From Dokdonella_A sp963775445 (lineage in GTDB: Bacteria; Pseudomonadota; Gammaproteobacteria; Xanthomonadales; Rhodanobacteraceae), in NCBI GenBank assembly GCA_963775445.1, contig CAVZIT010000006.1:310001-374000 (forward strand): DNA of 64,000 bases, given 5' to 3'. The position numbers and the translations under genes are program-made. The notes below the pieces were generated by a model. It searched no databases. It worked only from the letters and a program-made list of their open reading frames with translations, and had not been told where the DNA came from. This document shows, piece by piece, positions 8,657 to 17,150 of the stretch. The first letter of the stretch is position 1. Every line of letters begins with the position of its first letter.

Positions 8657-9054
8657 CGAGGCGTCCTCCGATCAAGTTGGTCCAGGAGCGCGCGAATCTC
8701 GTCGAGTTCCTCGCGCGTTGCGTGTGGCCGATCACCCAGCGCATGCAATACGAGTTGCGAAGCGGATCCGTCGAACACACGCTGCACCATGTCGGCAAGG
8801 AAGCGCCGCTGAGTGTTGGTCTTTCCTACAGCCGCCCGATACACATGGGCGCGCTCGGAATCGTCGCGTTCAACCAGCCCTTTGGAGTGCATGATCTGCA
8901 TAAGCTTGAGCGCCGTGGTATAGCCGCTGCCATCGTCGCCATAAATCGCCTGATGCACGTCACGCACCGTGCTCGGGCCGCGTTCCCACAGGATGTCGAG
9001 TATTGCGAATTCGGATTCGGTCGGTCTCGACAACGTCTTTGGCTTGCGTGGCAT
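8653..9054 (-). CDS. BlaI/MecI-family transcriptional repressor
   Basis: A 133-residue winged-helix protein. The N-terminal half carries the family pattern (TESEFAILDILWERGPSTVRDV, then GYTTALKLMQIM for the recognition helix and wing), and the C-terminal helices mediate dimerisation and contain the usual protease-sensitive area. Such proteins repress their own operon until the partner M56 protease is activated. The 4-base ATGA overlap with the protease gene supports one transcript. The target genes may be only this pair, since no beta-lactamase gene is adjacent. Confidence 0.93.
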   Translation of the reverse strand: MPRKPKTLSRPTESEFAILDILWERGPSTVRDVHQAIYGDDGSGYTTALKLMQIMHSKGLVERDDSERAHVYRAAVGKTNTQRRFLADMVQRVFDGSASQLVLHALGDRPHATREELDEIRALLDQLDRRTPR

Positions 9055-9102
9055 CGGAATCCTCTCTGCGTGCGAGTGCGCGTTAGCCTGACACGTCTGT
9101 CT

Positions 9103-9113
9103 CTATATCGTAG
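9103..9113 (-). promoter_or_regulatory. Possible BlaI-type operator
   Basis: CTATATCGTAG is an imperfect dyad of the CTAC/GTAG half-site type, placed about 50 bases before the blaI-like start where a -10 region could also lie. It is a match by eye to a short, variable motif. Confidence 0.3.
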
Positions 9114-9154
9114 CGCCCAGCGCAATTTTGTTCATCTGCCGCCGCGGAGCGCGG

Positions 9155-9646
9155 TCAATGCCCGCTCAATTCCGCCGCGCGTGCCGCGCGACTCTGATCG
9201 GAAATCGAATCGAACTCCTTGCGCGATTCCGCGCGATTGCGCGCGAGTTCGCCATAGGTCTTGCAAATCGTAATCGGCAAATGCGACCCAGTCGGCGCGA
9301 CCTTCTGGCAAATCAACCGATCGCTGGCGTTGTTCGCAAGGATGCCATTCAACTGCTCCTGCGTGTTGAACAGCATGACTCGCTCCTGTTCTTTCATGTT
9401 CGCGACAGATCCGCTCGCCTTCAACAGCGATCCCATCTGGTTGAGATCGTTGTCGACGATACGCTTGTCATTCGAGCTGATGAACTCGTATCGCCCACCG
9501 GGTTCCATCTCGTGCCGGATCGATTGCGCGACGGGCTCAAACTTTGCGTCCGTATCGGCGACCACCGCCTTGTCGACGTCCTTGGCCGCCAAGGGAGATG
9601 AAAAAACGACGGCTGCAACGGCGACAAGGACTGCGTACTTCGACAT
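9155..9646 (-). CDS. Exported hypothetical protein
   Basis: The 163-residue product begins with a clear signal peptide (hydrophobic core VLVAVAAVVF, cleavage expected after SSPLAA). The mature part is charged and helical-looking, with two cysteines (in LICQKV and ITICKTYGE) that could form one disulfide, and it ends in an Arg/Ala/Glu-rich helix. I do not recognise the family. It has its own promoter (9778-9806) and a 5' leader of about 125 bases. It is co-directional with the BlaI operon, but a spacer of about 100 bases separates them. Confidence 0.75.
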   Translation of the reverse strand: MSKYAVLVAVAAVVFSSPLAAKDVDKAVVADTDAKFEPVAQSIRHEMEPGGRYEFISSNDKRIVDNDLNQMGSLLKASGSVANMKEQERVMLFNTQEQLNGILANNASDRLICQKVAPTGSHLPITICKTYGELARNRAESRKEFDSISDQSRAARAAELSGH

Positions 9647-9777
9647 GATGAAAATCCTCTCTCTTAAATGGATTCAAATGAGGTGGCACAGAATGCTTTG
9701 GAGACTTGCGATCGGTTCCTGGCGGGCTTGGCGGATGAATCATGAATTTTCGTCAGGGCGAGCTCACTACGAATAAA

Positions 9778-9806
9778 ATCGTAGTACGGCCTGAATCGAT
9801 TGTCAA
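9778..9806 (-). promoter_or_regulatory. Sigma-70 promoter for the exported protein at 9155-9646
   Basis: Read on the minus strand, TTGACA (9801-9806) is separated by 17 bases from TACGAT (9778-9783). Transcription would start near 9771, leaving a leader of about 125 bases. It lies just downstream of the rimK stop. Confidence 0.75.
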
Positions 9807-9817
9807 CAACCTTCAAA

Positions 9818-10705
9818 TCATGCGACGTGGTTTCCCGCCTTGCGCTCAATATGGGCAATGATGGCCGTTGCAATATCCACCCCCGTGGCAGATTCAATGC
9901 CCTCGAGGCCTGGCGAGGAATTGACTTCCAGCACCAGCGGCCCGCGACGCGATCGCAACACGTCCACGCCCGCAACCTGAAGTCTCATCAGTTGCGCGGC
10001 GCGGACGGCGACATCGGACTCCGCCGCAGTCAGCGTGACTCGGGTCGCACTGCCGCCGCCATGGAGATTGGCTCTGAAATCCCCTTCGGGCGCCTGCCGT
10101 TGCATCGCCGCAACGATGCTGTCCCCGACCACGAAACAGCGCAGGTCCGATCCATTGGCCTCGCCGATGTATTCCTGCACGACGAAACTGGCGTACAAAC
10201 CGCGAAAAGCCTCGATAACGCCTTGCGATGCAGAGCGCTTTTCGGTCAGCAGCACACCGCGGCCCTGCGCACCTTCATTGAGCTTTATGACGTGCGGCGC
10301 GTCGCCCAGCATCGCGAGAAGATCGGTGGTGTCGTCGGGATTGTCGCCGAACACCGTGGTCGGCAAGCCGATGCCCGCGCGCGCGAGCAACTGCATCGAC
10401 TGCAATTTGTCGCGCGCACGCAGGATTGCGTCGGCGCTGTTTGGCGTATAGACACCCATCATTTCGAACTGCCGCAGCACGGCAGTTCCGTAAAACGTGA
10501 TCGAAGCGCCGATCCGAGGAATCACCGCGCCGAAATCGCGCAATACGCGTCCCTTGTAGTGGATTTCGAAGGCGCTCGGCGCAATGCGCATGTAACAGCG
10601 CAATGGGTCGAGCACGCGTACCGTATGTCCGCGCGCGCGCGCCGCCTCGACCAGGCGAGCGGTCGAGTGCAGAGTGGCATTGCGGGACAGGATGGCGATT
10701 TTCAT
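9818..10705 (-). CDS. rimK: RimK-type ATP-grasp ligase (ribosomal protein S6--L-glutamate ligase family)
   Basis: A 295-residue cytosolic ATP-grasp enzyme. The N-terminal pre-ATP-grasp region (MKIAILSRN, then PRIGASITFYG) is followed by the nucleotide-binding block (VIKLNEGAQGRGV), VVQEYIGEANGSDLRCFVVG and the metal site VLEVNSSPGLEGIE. RimK adds glutamate residues to the C-terminus of ribosomal protein S6; related enzymes act on other carboxylates. The length matches the family. The start codon is only seven bases after the encoded CCA of tRNA-Gly on the same strand, with no Shine-Dalgarno sequence between, so it may be expressed from the tRNA promoter after tRNA processing. Confidence 0.92.
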   Translation of the reverse strand: MKIAILSRNATLHSTARLVEAARARGHTVRVLDPLRCYMRIAPSAFEIHYKGRVLRDFGAVIPRIGASITFYGTAVLRQFEMMGVYTPNSADAILRARDKLQSMQLLARAGIGLPTTVFGDNPDDTTDLLAMLGDAPHVIKLNEGAQGRGVLLTEKRSASQGVIEAFRGLYASFVVQEYIGEANGSDLRCFVVGDSIVAAMQRQAPEGDFRANLHGGGSATRVTLTAAESDVAVRAAQLMRLQVAGVDVLRSRRGPLVLEVNSSPGLEGIESATGVDIATAIIAHIERKAGNHVA

Positions 10706-10712
10706 CGAGGTC

Positions 10713-10786
10713 TGGAGCGGGTGAAGGGAATCGAACCCTCGTCAGCTGCTTGGGAAGCAGCGGCTCTACCATTGAGCTACACCCGC
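10713..10786 (-). tRNA. tRNA-Gly, anticodon CCC
   Basis: Read on the minus strand, the 74-base gene forms a complete cloverleaf. The acceptor stem is GCGGGTG/CACCCGC with T as discriminator and an encoded CCA. The D arm is AGCTCAATGGTAGAGC. The anticodon stem GCTGC/GCAGC has loop TTCCCAA, which gives anticodon CCC (reads GGG). The T arm contains GGTTCGATTCC. A promoter (10798-10827) lies just upstream and rimK starts seven bases downstream. Confidence 0.97.
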
Positions 10787-10797
10787 CCGGGACGCGC

Positions 10798-10827
10798 AGA
10801 TTAGCCGTCGCGACGAGTGGCGTGCAA
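10798..10827 (-). promoter_or_regulatory. Promoter of tRNA-Gly (and possibly rimK)
   Basis: On the minus strand TTGCAC (10822-10827) and TAATCT (10798-10803) are separated by 18 bases. The predicted start falls a few bases before the mature tRNA 5' end at 10786. Confidence 0.7.
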
Positions 10828-11059
10828 GCGTTACGTGGCCCACAATGCACGATGCGGGCAACTAGCGGATCAGCGGGCTTGTAAAGCGCCGCAAATCAAC
10901 TGCAATGCTTGTGTAAAAAGCACTGCGCCTGGGGGTCCGCGAAAGTTGGCGTTCAGTGTAACTGCGTTGAACTGGATTTGCGGCCAAACCGGGCTGAGTC
11001 CGGTGCGCCGCGGAACAAGGCTCTCGCGATCGCGATGGGCAGGGCTCCAGGAGATCATC

Positions 11060-13384
11060 ATGAATATCCAGCGTCGTATCAATATCAACTTGTGGCGTGC
11101 TGCGCTGACGCTTGTTTGCGCCAGCGGCATCGGCATCGCCTCGGCCGATCCACCCGACCGTGTCGCTCGGCTGGGCTATATGGAAGGCAATGTCAGTTTC
11201 CAGCCCGCCGGCGAAAGCGAGTGGGTAGAAGCGCAACTCAATCGGCCATTGACCACGGGCGATCAGATCTACACCGACCGCAACGCGCGCGCCGAACTCG
11301 AGATCGGCGATGCAACCGTGCGCCTGGACTCGGACAGCACGTTCAACCTGCTCGAACTGGACGACTCGATCGCACAGATCGAACTCACCCACGGTGTGCT
11401 TAATCTGGACGTGCACCATGTTTTCGAAGGCCAAAGCTACGAAATCGACACCCCCACGCTGGCATTCGTGGTGAACCGTGAAGGCGAATACCGCATCGAC
11501 ATCGCCCCGAACGGCGATTCGACCATGGTGACGGTATTCGACGGGGCGGGTGACGTGTATGGTGAAAACGAGGCCAGTTACAGCGTCGATGCGGGCTATT
11601 CGTACCGTTTCCACGATTCGGCGCTGCACGATTACGAAGTGCTCGATCTGCCGCGTGCCGACGATTTCGACAGTTGGTGCGATGCACGCGAACATCGCTA
11701 CGAGCAGTCCCCTTCGCGCCGCTATGTGTCCAGTGACGTCATTGGCTACCAGGACCTCGACAACTATGGCGCGTGGGACACGGTCGACACTTACGGCAGC
11801 GTCTGGTTTCCAACACGCGTCGAGGCCGGGTGGGCGCCCTACAGCAGCGGTCATTGGGTATGGATCGATCCGTGGGGCTGGTCCTGGATCGATAGTGCGC
11901 CCTGGGGATTCGCGCCCTTCCATTACGGGCGCTGGGCATACGTGCGCAATCGCTGGGGCTGGATTCCGGGTCCGCGCAACGTGCGCGCGATCTACGCACC
12001 CGCGCTGGTCGGTTTTATCGGCGGAGGCAACTTCAGCGTGTCGATTTCCGGTGGTGGCCCGGTCGGATGGTTCCCGCTCGGTCCGCGCGACGTGTACGTG
12101 CCGTGGTATCACGGTTCGCGCAACTACTTCCGCGATATCAACATGCGCAATACAACGGTGATCAACAACGTCAATATCACCAACATCTACAACAACTACT
12201 CGAACGGTCGCCCGATCCGCAATGTGAGCTACGCGTATCGCAACGATGTGCGCGCAGTCACCGCCGTACCAAGGGCCGCATTCGTCGGCGGCGGATCGGT
12301 CCGTTCGCAGCGCATCCAGGTCAATCAGGCGGAACTTTCGCGGTCCCACGATGTGGGTCGCATCGCAATCGCGCCGATCGCCGCCAGCGCAGTCGCGGCG
12401 AACGCGACACGCGCCCGAGCCGTACCGCAACGGGCCGTCCTGGATCGTCGCATCATCGCGCGCCGGGCGCCGCCGGCCAAGCTCGCGCCGATGACGGCTC
12501 GCGTCAAGGCGATCCAGCGCAACGGCGGCCGTCCACTGGCGGCGACCACGGCGCGCGCGATCAGCCCGGCACCATCGGTTGCCGAAAAAACCGCAGCGGG
12601 ACGTGTTCGTGTTGTCGGCAAGAAGGGAAACACAGCCCCGAAACCTCTACCAGTGGCCAATCGAGTGGTCCCGCGTCCGCCCAGCGGGCAGACCGGCGGC
12701 GCCAATTCGCGCCAGGGTGCGACCAATCAGCGGCCCGTGACTCAGCGACCGGCGCAAGGCAGCGCACCCAATGCAGACAGATCCAACGCGCGCACGCTGC
12801 CGTCTGCACGATTCGCCCCGCACCGAGGCGGCAGCTCCTCGACGGCGCCGGCACCGACAAGCCGAACCAAGCCGGTCGAACGCTCCGAGCCAATCGAGCG
12901 CGCGACGCCGACGCAACGGTCGAACGCGCGCGTCGCACCGACCAGCAAGCAGGACAATTCGCGCGCGTCAAGCGAACGCTCTGTGCCGTCAACGCGTTTC
13001 GTGCCGCATCGCGGCGGCGCGGCGTCGACCGCGCCAGCCAGTGGCGCTGCACCCGTCGAGCCTGCCAGCCGACGTGCCGAGGCAACGCAACGGCCGGTCC
13101 CGTTCGAGCGTGCGCAGCCACAACCCCAGCGACGCACGCCGCCGGTGCAAAGACCAGTGCCGCTTCAACGATCGGCAACGCCGGCCCGCCCGGTCGAGCG
13201 CGCTCAGCCACGGCAGGAGTCGACGCAACGCACGCAACCGTATCCCGCGCCTGCGCAGCGCTCGGCGCCGGTCCGACGCGCCGAACCGGCGCAACGTCGT
13301 GCACCAGCCGAGCGTCAGCAACCGGAGCGGCGCAAATCAACCAAGGACGATGACAAGGACAAGGACAAGCACGGTCACCGTTGA
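11060..13384 (+). CDS. FecR-domain / DUF6600 exported protein with a long basic low-complexity tail
   Basis: The 774-residue product has a signal peptide (hydrophobic core ALTLVCASGIGIA, end near ASA). A FecR-like beta domain (about 34-120) contains GNVSFQP and LTTGDQIYTDRNARAELEIG. A tryptophan-rich DUF6600 region (about 230-350) includes GHWVWIDPWGWSW and GRWAYVRNRWGWIPGP. From about residue 470 the chain is rich in Arg, Pro, Gln, Ala and Ser and looks disordered, with a near-duplicate RFAPHRGG/RFVPHRGG pair near residues 583 and 647. It ends in KDDDKDKDKHGHR. AGGAG at 11049-11053 fixes the ATG at 11060 although the frame is open further upstream. An envelope role is likely; the mechanism is unknown. 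Confidence 0.88.
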   Translation: MNIQRRININLWRAALTLVCASGIGIASADPPDRVARLGYMEGNVSFQPAGESEWVEAQLNRPLTTGDQIYTDRNARAELEIGDATVRLDSDSTFNLLELDDSIAQIELTHGVLNLDVHHVFEGQSYEIDTPTLAFVVNREGEYRIDIAPNGDSTMVTVFDGAGDVYGENEASYSVDAGYSYRFHDSALHDYEVLDLPRADDFDSWCDAREHRYEQSPSRRYVSSDVIGYQDLDNYGAWDTVDTYGSVWFPTRVEAGWAPYSSGHWVWIDPWGWSWIDSAPWGFAPFHYGRWAYVRNRWGWIPGPRNVRAIYAPALVGFIGGGNFSVSISGGGPVGWFPLGPRDVYVPWYHGSRNYFRDINMRNTTVINNVNITNIYNNYSNGRPIRNVSYAYRNDVRAVTAVPRAAFVGGGSVRSQRIQVNQAELSRSHDVGRIAIAPIAASAVAANATRARAVPQRAVLDRRIIARRAPPAKLAPMTARVKAIQRNGGRPLAATTARAISPAPSVAEKTAAGRVRVVGKKGNTAPKPLPVANRVVPRPPSGQTGGANSRQGATNQRPVTQRPAQGSAPNADRSNARTLPSARFAPHRGGSSSTAPAPTSRTKPVERSEPIERATPTQRSNARVAPTSKQDNSRASSERSVPSTRFVPHRGGAASTAPASGAAPVEPASRRAEATQRPVPFERAQPQPQRRTPPVQRPVPLQRSATPARPVERAQPRQESTQRTQPYPAPAQRSAPVRRAEPAQRRAPAERQQPERRKSTKDDDKDKDKHGHR

Positions 13385-13404
13385 CGACGAGCGCCAACAT
13401 CAAC

Positions 13405-13434
13405 CATGTCGCGCACCAGCGGGTGCGCGACATG
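13405..13434 (+). terminator. Strong hairpin after the FecR/DUF6600 gene
   Basis: A 13-bp stem (13405-13417 with 13422-13434, CATGTCGCGCACC and its complement) closes on AGCG. It lies 20 bases after the stop at 13384. No T-run follows, so it is either a Rho-assisted end or an mRNA-stabilising hairpin. Confidence 0.6.
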
Positions 13435-13480
13435 CCGTGGCCTGTCCGAACGAATTTAGGCCCAAGGCGGCCGACACCGT

Positions 13481-13486
13481 TACAAT
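13481..13486 (+). promoter_or_regulatory. -10 box of a probably leaderless thiS transcript
   Basis: TACAAT ends seven bases before the thiS ATG at 13494, so transcription would begin at or next to the start codon. No ribosome binding site precedes the ATG, in line with a leaderless message. There is no TPP riboswitch in the 109 bases between the previous gene and thiS. Confidence 0.5.
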
Positions 13487-13493
13487 CAGGCGC

Positions 13494-13694
13494 ATGCAAA
13501 TACTGTTGAACGGTGAGCCGCGTCAATGCCCGACCGGGTCGAGCGTGTCGGATTTGCTCGCACTCGCCGGTTTCGCCGAACGCAAGGTCGCGGTCGAGAT
13601 AAATCGGACTATCGTTCCCCGAAGCCAGCATGCCGGGCGCAAACTGTCAGATCAGGACCGCGTCGAGATCGTCCAGGCGATCGGCGGCGGCTGA
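13494..13694 (+). CDS. thiS: Sulfur carrier protein ThiS
   Basis: A 66-residue ubiquitin-like carrier that brings sulfur as a C-terminal thiocarboxylate to the thiazole synthase ThiG in thiamine synthesis. The product starts MQILLNGEPRQCP, has the beta-grasp core (SSVSDLLA, KVAVEINRTIVPR, DRVEIVQAIGGG) and ends in Gly-Gly-Gly, so the essential terminal Gly-Gly is present. It is followed after four bases by thiG, its direct partner. Confidence 0.95.
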   Translation: MQILLNGEPRQCPTGSSVSDLLALAGFAERKVAVEINRTIVPRSQHAGRKLSDQDRVEIVQAIGGG

Positions 13695-13698
13695 GCCC

Positions 13699-14511
13699 AT
13701 GAATGCGTTGCCAAAAAAAGACCATCCTGGACTCGACGATCCACTTGTCATCGCGGGCAAGATCTTCCGCTCGCGCCTCCTGACCGGTACAGGCAAATAT
13801 CGGGACTTCGACGAGACGCGACGTGCCACCGAGGCGGCGGGCGCCGAAATCGTCACGCTCGCGATTCGCCGCAGCAACATCGGGCAAGACCCCGAGCAGC
13901 CCAACCTGCTCGACGTCCTGCCACCTTCCCGATACACGATCCTGCCGAATACCGCCGGCTGCTATAACGCAATCGAAGCAATCCGCACCTGCCAGCTCGC
14001 ACGCGAACTACTCGATGGCGCGGCGTTGGTGAAGCTGGAAGTGCTAGGCGACCAGCGCACGCTGTTTCCCGATGTCGTGGAGACGCTTCACGCGGCGGAA
14101 CAACTCGTCGCCGATGGCTTCGAGGTCATGGTCTACACTTCGGACGACCCGATCCTCGCGCGCCGTCTCGAGGAAATCGGTTGCGTCGCGATCATGCCGC
14201 TGGCCGCGCCGATCGGCTCCGGACTTGGCATCCAAAACCGGTACAACCTGCTCGAAATCGTCGAGAACGCAAAAGTGCCCGTGCTGGTCGATGCAGGAGT
14301 CGGGACCGCATCGGACGCTTCGATAGCCATGGAACTCGGCTGCGACGGCGTGCTCATGAACACTGCAATCGCGGGGGCTCGCGATCCCGTGCTCATGGCG
14401 CATGCCATGAAACTTGCGGTCGAGGCCGGTCGCGCAGCGTTCCGGGCAGGCCGCATCGCGCGCAAGCGCTATGCCTCGGCTTCGAGCCCGCTCGATGGAT
14501 TGATTGGTTGA
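13699..14511 (+). CDS. thiG: Thiazole synthase
   Basis: A cytosolic TIM-barrel enzyme that builds the thiazole phosphate moiety of thiamine from deoxyxylulose phosphate, dehydroglycine and the sulfur carried by ThiS. The 270-residue product contains SRLLTGTGKY, VKLEVLGD with the Schiff-base lysine, GCVAIMPLAAPIGSGLGI and the phosphate-binding DAGVGTASDA. The ATG at 13699 lies four bases after thiS. The stop is seven bases before the trmB start. Confidence 0.97.
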   Translation: MNALPKKDHPGLDDPLVIAGKIFRSRLLTGTGKYRDFDETRRATEAAGAEIVTLAIRRSNIGQDPEQPNLLDVLPPSRYTILPNTAGCYNAIEAIRTCQLARELLDGAALVKLEVLGDQRTLFPDVVETLHAAEQLVADGFEVMVYTSDDPILARRLEEIGCVAIMPLAAPIGSGLGIQNRYNLLEIVENAKVPVLVDAGVGTASDASIAMELGCDGVLMNTAIAGARDPVLMAHAMKLAVEAGRAAFRAGRIARKRYASASSPLDGLIG

Positions 14512-14518
14512 CGCCACG

Positions 14519-15226
14519 ATGGAATCGGCGCAAAACAAGAGCGTCGCAATCGAATCCACGCGCAGAATCCGCAGCTTCGTGCTCCGGCAAGGGCGCATCA
14601 CCGCGGCGCAGCAACGCGCATTCGACCAGCACTGGACCCGTTTCGGTTTGGACTTCAATGGCGCCACACGGGATTTCGCGTGCCTGTTCGGGCGCCGGGC
14701 GCCGCTGGTACTCGAAATAGGTTTCGGAAACGGGGAGCAACTTCTGTACGCCGCACGAATGGAGCCGGCGGTCGATTTTCTCGGCATCGAAGTGCATCGC
14801 CCGGGCGTCGGACGCGCGATGAATGCGCTGGCCATTGAAGATCTCCACAACGTGAGGATCTACAATCACGACGCAGTCGACGTGCTCGAGCAGGAAATCC
14901 CCGTGGCCTCGCTCGCAGGGGTGCGCGTCTATTTTCCCGATCCCTGGCCGAAGAAACGCCATCACAAGCGACGATTGATCCAGCCGCCATTCGTCGCGTT
15001 GCTTGCCGCGCGCGTGGCGCCGGGCGGCCTGTTGCACCTGGCGACCGATTGGGCGGCCTACGCCGAATACATGCGCGACGTGCTCGAAAGCGCGTCAGAA
15101 TGGCGCAATCATGTCGCGCCGGGCGCTTTCTCGCCGCGTCCGGCGTGGCGCATAAAAACCCGTTTCGAGCAACGCGGAATCCGGCTCGGCCATGGCGTCT
15201 GGGACCTGGTCTATGAACGTCGTTGA
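14519..15226 (+). CDS. trmB: tRNA (guanine-N7-)-methyltransferase
   Basis: This SAM-dependent enzyme makes 7-methylguanosine at position 46 in the variable loop of tRNAs. The 235-residue product has the Rossmann SAM motif LEIGFGNGEQLL, the acidic loop FLGIEVHRPGVG and the family signature VYFPDPWPKKRHHKRRL. The ATG at 14519 is preferred over the in-frame TTG at 14504, which lies inside thiG. The gene forms a tight unit with thiS and thiG. Confidence 0.96.
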   Translation: MESAQNKSVAIESTRRIRSFVLRQGRITAAQQRAFDQHWTRFGLDFNGATRDFACLFGRRAPLVLEIGFGNGEQLLYAARMEPAVDFLGIEVHRPGVGRAMNALAIEDLHNVRIYNHDAVDVLEQEIPVASLAGVRVYFPDPWPKKRHHKRRLIQPPFVALLAARVAPGGLLHLATDWAAYAEYMRDVLESASEWRNHVAPGAFSPRPAWRIKTRFEQRGIRLGHGVWDLVYERR

Positions 15227-15274
15227 GAAGCGCCTGGGCCGGCGACCGGCAGGGTGCGCTTCGGGGAAACGCCT

Positions 15275-17116
15275 GTGGATCTGCTGATCACCCACGACAT
15301 GATTCTGGTGTTCGGGTTGATCGCTTTCACGGTGATGATGCTGGTATTCGAATGGATCCGCGCGGACCTCGTGGCGCTGCTGGTCATCGTCGTGATCGGA
15401 ATCACGCGATTGATGCCGGTCGAGCAGTTGTTCAACGGTTTCGCCGGGAACGCGGTGATTTCGCTCATCGCGGTGATGATCATGGGTGCGGGGCTCGATC
15501 GTACCGGTGTCCTCAGCAAGGCGGCCGCGTTCATCCTGCGTATCGCGGGTGGCGTCGAGACCCGGGTGTCGCTCGCGATCAACGCGATGGCCGGCAGCCT
15601 TTCGTGCGTGATCCAGAGTCAGGCGCTGGCCGCACTGTTCATGCCGGTCACGAGCCGCGTTGCCGCGCGCACCGGCCTGCCCCTCAAACGCCTGCTGCTG
15701 CCGATGGCCTGCGCGATCCTGTGCGGCACCAACATGACGATGATTTCAAATTCTCCGTTGATTCTGCTCAACGATCTCATCGCGAGCGCGAACCGCAACC
15801 TGCCGCCGGGCGCGCAGACCGTCGAGCCGTTCAAGCTGTTCGCGATCACGCCGGTCGGAATTCCGCTGCTGCTCGTGGGCCTCGCCTATTTCGCGTTCCT
15901 GACACGGCGTCTTCTGCCGGGCGACGAGGAAAAGCAGAAGGTGACGCCGGGCCGCACCGAGACCTACTTCGCCGAGATGTATGGTATCGACGGCGAGGTG
16001 ATCGAATTGACCGTCACGGCGGAAAGTCCGCTGGTCGGGATGAGCGTCGGTGAGGCCGAGCAACTTCATGCCGCGCCGCTGATTCTCGCGCTCAAGACAG
16101 GCAATGAAGCGCGGCTGGCGCCACCGGCAGATCAGATGATCTGGGTCGGCAGTGTGCTCGGTGTGCTCGGCAAGCGCGAGGCGGTCGCCGAATTTGCCAA
16201 CGAGCAACTGTGCCGGATGCAGCCGAGGCTGCGCAATTTCGGTGACATTTTCAATCCGACGCGCGCCGGAATTTCCGAGGCCGTGATTCCTCCCAACTCG
16301 CGCTGGGTCAAGCACGCCATTGCCGATCTCGGATTGCGCAAGCGCCTGGGCATGTCGGTGCTCGCAGTCAACCGCGGCGATCAGGTGTTTCGCGAAGACA
16401 TCCGCAACGTGGTGCTCAAACCGGGCGACACACTGGTGCTGCACAGTTTCTGGCGCGATCTTGCCTTGGCTGCCGAGTCGCGCGACTTCGTCATCGTGAC
16501 CGATTTCCCGCAGGCCGAACAGCGCCCCAGCAAGATCTGGCACGCGATCATCTTTTTCGCGCTCGCCATGAGCCTCGGTCTCTTTACCGACCTCAAACTG
16601 TCCGTCGCCATGATGTCCGGGGCGGTCGGCATGCTGCTCGCCGGGGTGCTGAGCATGGAAGAGGCCTACGGCGCGATCAACTGGAAAACCATCTTCATCG
16701 TCGCGTGCCTGATTCCACTCGGCTGGGCGATGGATTCGACGGGCGCTGCGGCATGGTTGTCCCAGGAGCTGATGCTGTATCTCGGCGGCCTGCCGCAATG
16801 GGCCCTGCAAGCGTGCGTTGCGATTCTCGCCCTGCTGTTCTCGCAAGTGATGTCGAACGTCGGCGCGGCCGTGATGATGGTGCCGATGGCCATCAACATC
16901 GCACTCGCGTCGGGCGGAAATCCCGGGGTGTACGCGCTGATCGTCGCAATTTCAACGTCCAACACCTTCCTGCTGCCGAGCGCAAGCCCGGTACTTCTGG
17001 TGGTCGCCGGGCCCGGCGGTTACCGCAGCAGGGATTTCCTGCGCATCGGCTTGCCGCTGACGTTCGTTTTGCTGGTGACCATGCTGATCGTCGTCAATCT
17101 GGTCTTCAATCGCTGA
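15275..17116 (+). CDS. SLC13-family permease with TrkA-C (RCK_C) domains
   Basis: An inner-membrane transporter of about 613 residues related to the divalent anion/sodium symporters (CitT/SLC13, ArsB fold). Two hydrophobic halves flank a soluble centre holding two TrkA-C-like modules (around EVIELTVTAESPLVGMSVGEAEQL and AVNRGDQVFREDIRN), a layout common in bacterial dicarboxylate or sulfate permeases. GTG 15275 has GGGG at 15263-15266 and is the preferred start; GTG 15254 and ATG 15299 are alternatives. The substrate cannot be read from the sequence. It follows trmB with a short spacer. Confidence 0.88.
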   Translation: MDLLITHDMILVFGLIAFTVMMLVFEWIRADLVALLVIVVIGITRLMPVEQLFNGFAGNAVISLIAVMIMGAGLDRTGVLSKAAAFILRIAGGVETRVSLAINAMAGSLSCVIQSQALAALFMPVTSRVAARTGLPLKRLLLPMACAILCGTNMTMISNSPLILLNDLIASANRNLPPGAQTVEPFKLFAITPVGIPLLLVGLAYFAFLTRRLLPGDEEKQKVTPGRTETYFAEMYGIDGEVIELTVTAESPLVGMSVGEAEQLHAAPLILALKTGNEARLAPPADQMIWVGSVLGVLGKREAVAEFANEQLCRMQPRLRNFGDIFNPTRAGISEAVIPPNSRWVKHAIADLGLRKRLGMSVLAVNRGDQVFREDIRNVVLKPGDTLVLHSFWRDLALAAESRDFVIVTDFPQAEQRPSKIWHAIIFFALAMSLGLFTDLKLSVAMMSGAVGMLLAGVLSMEEAYGAINWKTIFIVACLIPLGWAMDSTGAAAWLSQELMLYLGGLPQWALQACVAILALLFSQVMSNVGAAVMMVPMAINIALASGGNPGVYALIVAISTSNTFLLPSASPVLLVVAGPGGYRSRDFLRIGLPLTFVLLVTMLIVVNLVFNR

Positions 17117-17150
17117 TATCGGCGGCAGCGCACTTCCCGCAAGTGGTCTT

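Noticed and set aside
8653..9054. Beta-lactam resistance locus because of the BlaI/M56 pair
   Set aside because: No beta-lactamase or alternative penicillin-binding protein gene is adjacent, and the M56 protein lacks an SxxK sensor domain.
10862..12430. Open frame of 522 codons on the minus strand
   Set aside because: It is antisense to the FecR/DUF6600 gene and crosses its start region; the composition is that of a shadow frame.
13385..13493. TPP riboswitch expected before thiS
   Set aside because: The gap is only 109 bases and has no CUGAGA core; it contains the hairpin and a -10 box.
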